Source: Bacteroidales bacterium
GTDB taxonomy: Bacteria; Bacteroidota; Bacteroidia; Bacteroidales; GCA-2748055
Reading direction: 5' to 3'
DNA: 7,608 bases
Assembly (NCBI GenBank): GCA_023135025.1
Contig: JAGLTY010000093.1
Location: 1-7,608 of the forward strand
Shown: positions 5,543 to 7,608 of the stretch, one piece after another
How positions within the stretch are numbered: position 1 is the stretch's first letter
How the letters are laid out: every line of letters begins with the position of its first letter
Notes under the pieces: generated by a model
The model's database searches: none
What the model was told of the DNA's origin: nothing
What the model saw: only the letters and a program-made list of their open reading frames with translations
Translations under genes and position numbers: made by a program

Positions 5543-6449
5543 GGCCGGACTATTGTTGCTTATTCTTTTATTCTCTGTCAACCTGCATAGCCAGGAACTC
5601 AGATGTAATGTGCAGGTGGTGAGTCAGCAGATCCAGGGTACCAATAAACAGGTTTTCCAGACCCTTCAGAATGCTATCTACGAATTTATGAACAACAGGG
5701 TGTGGACCGACCATGTATATACCATGGAGGAGCGGATCGAGTGCAACCTGATGTTCAATATTACCGAGCAGTTATCGGCCGATGACTTCAAGGGCACGCT
5801 GACCATTCAGGTCAGTAGGCCTGTATTCAACACCAACTACAATACGACCACGTTGAATTTCATGGACAACGATATTCGTTTTCGGTATGTGGAGTTTGCA
5901 CCACTGGAGTTCGATCTGAATTCCCACCTCTCCAACCTTACCTCCATTCTGGCCTACTATGCTTACTATATCCTGGGGCTCGATTATGATACTTTTTCTA
6001 TGTTGGGAGGAAGCGACTATTTTTCAAATGCTGAAAGAATCGTGCTTAACGCACAGAATGCGGCTGAATCAGGATGGAAACCGATGGATGATATTGCACA
6101 TAAAAATCGCTACTGGCTGGTTAAGGACATGATCGATACAGATTATGAGAAGCTAAGGGAGTTTAATTATAGGTACCACAGGCTCGGTCTTGATGTGATG
6201 GATGAGAAGGTTGCAGAGGGCAGGGCCGAAATTACCAACTCTCTGGAGCTGCTGCAGCAGGTATACAGGAAAAAACCCGATCCCTATATGTACATTATGG
6301 GCATGGTGTTTGATGCCAAGGTGGATGAGATTGTAAATGTCTATACAGAATCCTTTCCGGAAGAGCGAACCAGGGCCCATACCATCCTTACCGAGGTGGA
6401 TAAGCCCAACACCACCAAATATAAGGCCATACTGGAGTCAACCCTATAG
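5535..6449 (+). CDS. porD: PorD-family (DUF4835) type IX secretion protein
   Basis: The 304-residue protein fits the DUF4835 family, which I recall as being annotated as PorD, an accessory protein of the Bacteroidota type IX secretion system. A type I signal peptide is clear: MRKAG, a Leu-rich core (6-13) and a likely cut after LHS (19), leaving Gln20. It is therefore periplasmic or bound to the outer membrane. Family-like blocks are GTLTIQVSRPVFN (87-99), FRYVEFAPLEFD (116-127), a run around SNLTSILAYYAYYILGLDYD (133-152) and NRYWLVKDM (191-199). There are only two cysteines (24 and 70), which could form a disulfide after export. The ATG lies inside the end of coaBC (ATGCGTAA, 8-base overlap), suggesting translational coupling. 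The molecular role of PorD is poorly known. Confidence 0.85.
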   Translation: MRKAGLLLLILLFSVNLHSQELRCNVQVVSQQIQGTNKQVFQTLQNAIYEFMNNRVWTDHVYTMEERIECNLMFNITEQLSADDFKGTLTIQVSRPVFNTNYNTTTLNFMDNDIRFRYVEFAPLEFDLNSHLSNLTSILAYYAYYILGLDYDTFSMLGGSDYFSNAERIVLNAQNAAESGWKPMDDIAHKNRYWLVKDMIDTDYEKLREFNYRYHRLGLDVMDEKVAEGRAEITNSLELLQQVYRKKPDPYMYIMGMVFDAKVDEIVNVYTESFPEERTRAHTILTEVDKPNTTKYKAILESTL

Positions 6450-6458
6450 GCAGCGCGT

Positions 6459-7608
6459 ATGATCCAATCCCTCTATATCAGGAACTACCTGTTGATTGAC
6501 CACCTGGAACTCGATTTTTCCGTTGGGTTTATTACCATTACCGGGGAGACCGGTGCAGGGAAGTCCATTTTAATGGGGGCTCTTTCACTCATTCTTGGAC
6601 AACGGGTCGATACTTCGGTATTAAAGCTGAAAGATGCCAAATGTATTGTGGAAGGAACATTTCTTCCAGGAGAGGGGGTCAGGAAGATTTTTGAGGCCAA
6701 CGATCTCGATTTTGAACAGGTTACAACGCTACGCAGGGAGATAGCGCCGGGAGGGAAATCCCGTGCATTTATCAATGATACCCCGGTGAATCTCCCTCTG
6801 TTGAGGGAGGTAGGTAATCTGCTGGTGGATATTCATTCGCAGCATCAGAACCTGAGACTGAATGACCACCTCTACCAGATGGAGGTGATCACTCATATGT
6901 CGGGGGTCGAAAAGGAACTTTCCAGCTACCGCGACACTTTTGCCGGTTTTTCGGAGATTACAAAGGAGCTGGAACGGGTTAACAAAGAGACAGATGCACT
7001 TAAGGAGGAGCTGGAGTATATGCAGTTTCAGTTTAATGAACTGCAGTCGGCCCACCTGGTTGAGGGGGAGATGGAGGAGCTGGAAGCCGATCTGCAGCGG
7101 GCCGAACATGCCGAAGAGATCCGAAGTGCACTTTTTGAATCGGCCGGTCATCTGTCGGCCGAATCCATTGGCATTCTTGACAAGTTGCGTGCCTCACTCT
7201 CGCAACTACAGAAAATTGTCCAACTCTATACCCCTTCAAAGGAGATGGCTTCACGTATGGAATCGGCCTATATTGAACTAAAAGATATTGCTTCGGAGGT
7301 GGAGAACGAGGCAGGAAAGACGGGGCTGGAACCGGGCGAACTGGAGCAACTCAGAGAGCGAATGGACCTGCTGTTCGGGTTGATGCAGAAGCACCGGGTA
7401 CAGGAGCTGGATCAGTTAATAGCACTGAGGAATCTGCTGGGAGAGAAGATAGAGGCCCTGACATTTTCCGATGAGAAGATTGCACAACTGGAGAAGGAGC
7501 GTTCAGCCCTGCAGCATACCCTTGAACAACAGGCCGGGATTCTGCACACGAGTCGCGGTTCTGCTGCTGAGAAAATGCAAAAGCGGGTTGAGGAGCAGCT
7601 AAAGCAGC
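6459..7608 (+). CDS. recN: DNA repair protein RecN, 5' part
   Basis: RecN is an SMC-like ATPase that holds broken DNA ends for recombinational repair. The frame starts at ATG 6459, nine bases after the porD stop, and stays open to the window edge (383 full codons of an expected 550 or so), so the 3' end is missing. The N terminus has the RecN opening MIQSLYIRNYLLIDHLEL, a Walker A motif GETGAGKS (29-36), the RecN hallmark GKSRAFINDTPV (99-110) and the Q-loop segment DIHSQHQN (124-131). From about residue 145 the sequence is rich in Glu, Leu and Lys with heptad spacing, as expected for the coiled-coil arm. Walker B and the ABC signature lie outside the window. It is probably cotranscribed with porD. 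Confidence 0.95.
   Translation, partial: MIQSLYIRNYLLIDHLELDFSVGFITITGETGAGKSILMGALSLILGQRVDTSVLKLKDAKCIVEGTFLPGEGVRKIFEANDLDFEQVTTLRREIAPGGKSRAFINDTPVNLPLLREVGNLLVDIHSQHQNLRLNDHLYQMEVITHMSGVEKELSSYRDTFAGFSEITKELERVNKETDALKEELEYMQFQFNELQSAHLVEGEMEELEADLQRAEHAEEIRSALFESAGHLSAESIGILDKLRASLSQLQKIVQLYTPSKEMASRMESAYIELKDIASEVENEAGKTGLEPGELEQLRERMDLLFGLMQKHRVQELDQLIALRNLLGEKIEALTFSDEKIAQLEKERSALQHTLEQQAGILHTSRGSAAEKMQKRVEEQLKQ

Noticed and set aside
4963..5581. Leftward open frames of 173 and 162 codons opposite the CoaB half and the coaBC-porD junction
   Set aside because: They are shadows of a strongly supported coding region. The peptides are Ser/Ile-rich or His-rich without recognisable domains and have no promoter or start context.
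6940..7281. A 113-codon rightward frame overlapping recN
   Set aside because: It is in another frame of the RecN coiled-coil region. Its Arg/Trp/Ser-rich peptide is typical of a frame-shifted read of Glu/Leu-rich coding DNA.
1..7608. CRISPR arrays, insertion sequences or a defence or toxin-antitoxin system
   Set aside because: No regularly spaced repeats, transposase motifs, terminal inverted repeats or small paired genes were found. All long frames are core metabolic or envelope genes.

Overview
The window looks like chromosomal housekeeping DNA from a member of the Bacteroidota, probably order Bacteroidales or a close relative. Four things point there. The promoters fit the Bacteroidota pattern (TTTG, about 19 bases, then TAnnTTTG). 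Gene starts lack clear Shine-Dalgarno sequences. The omega-like RNA polymerase subunit is of the Bacteroidota type, and a PorD-family (DUF4835) type IX secretion protein is present. The order bamD, omega subunit, coaBC, porD, recN is, from general knowledge, a typical Bacteroidota arrangement. Genes are moderate in GC and the spaces between them are AT-rich.

Layout. Positions 1-223 hold no gene I can support, only the terminator of a leftward tRNA-Pro(GGG) at 224-299. That tRNA has a near-ideal promoter at 314-344. The gap up to 604 is the leader of trxB. It also contains a start-less leftward open frame (332-610) that may be a gene remnant. trxB (605-1609, +) encodes thioredoxin reductase. 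It converges on a leftward alpha-oxoamine synthase gene (1703-2959), and the two share a strong bidirectional terminator at 1626-1655. A divergent promoter region (2960-3156) separates the synthase from a rightward cluster.

The rightward cluster is tight: bamD (3157-3972), the omega-like subunit gene (3976-4311), coaBC (4328-5542), porD (5535-6449) and the 5' part of recN (6459 to the window end). The gaps are 3, 16, -8 and 9 bases, so one transcript is likely. It groups outer-membrane protein assembly (BamD), type IX secretion (PorD), transcription (omega), coenzyme A synthesis (CoaBC) and DNA repair (RecN). The synthase to its left probably makes the long-chain base of sphingolipids or sulfonolipids, which would also be an envelope function.

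I see no mobile element, CRISPR array or clearly new multi-gene system. The points most worth checking are: an A10 slippery run at the exact junction of the two CoaBC enzymes, with stops just beyond it in both other frames; a serine in place of the catalytic cysteine of the CoaC half; a bamD promoter so close to its ATG that the message would be leaderless; and the start-less open frame between the tRNA and trxB.
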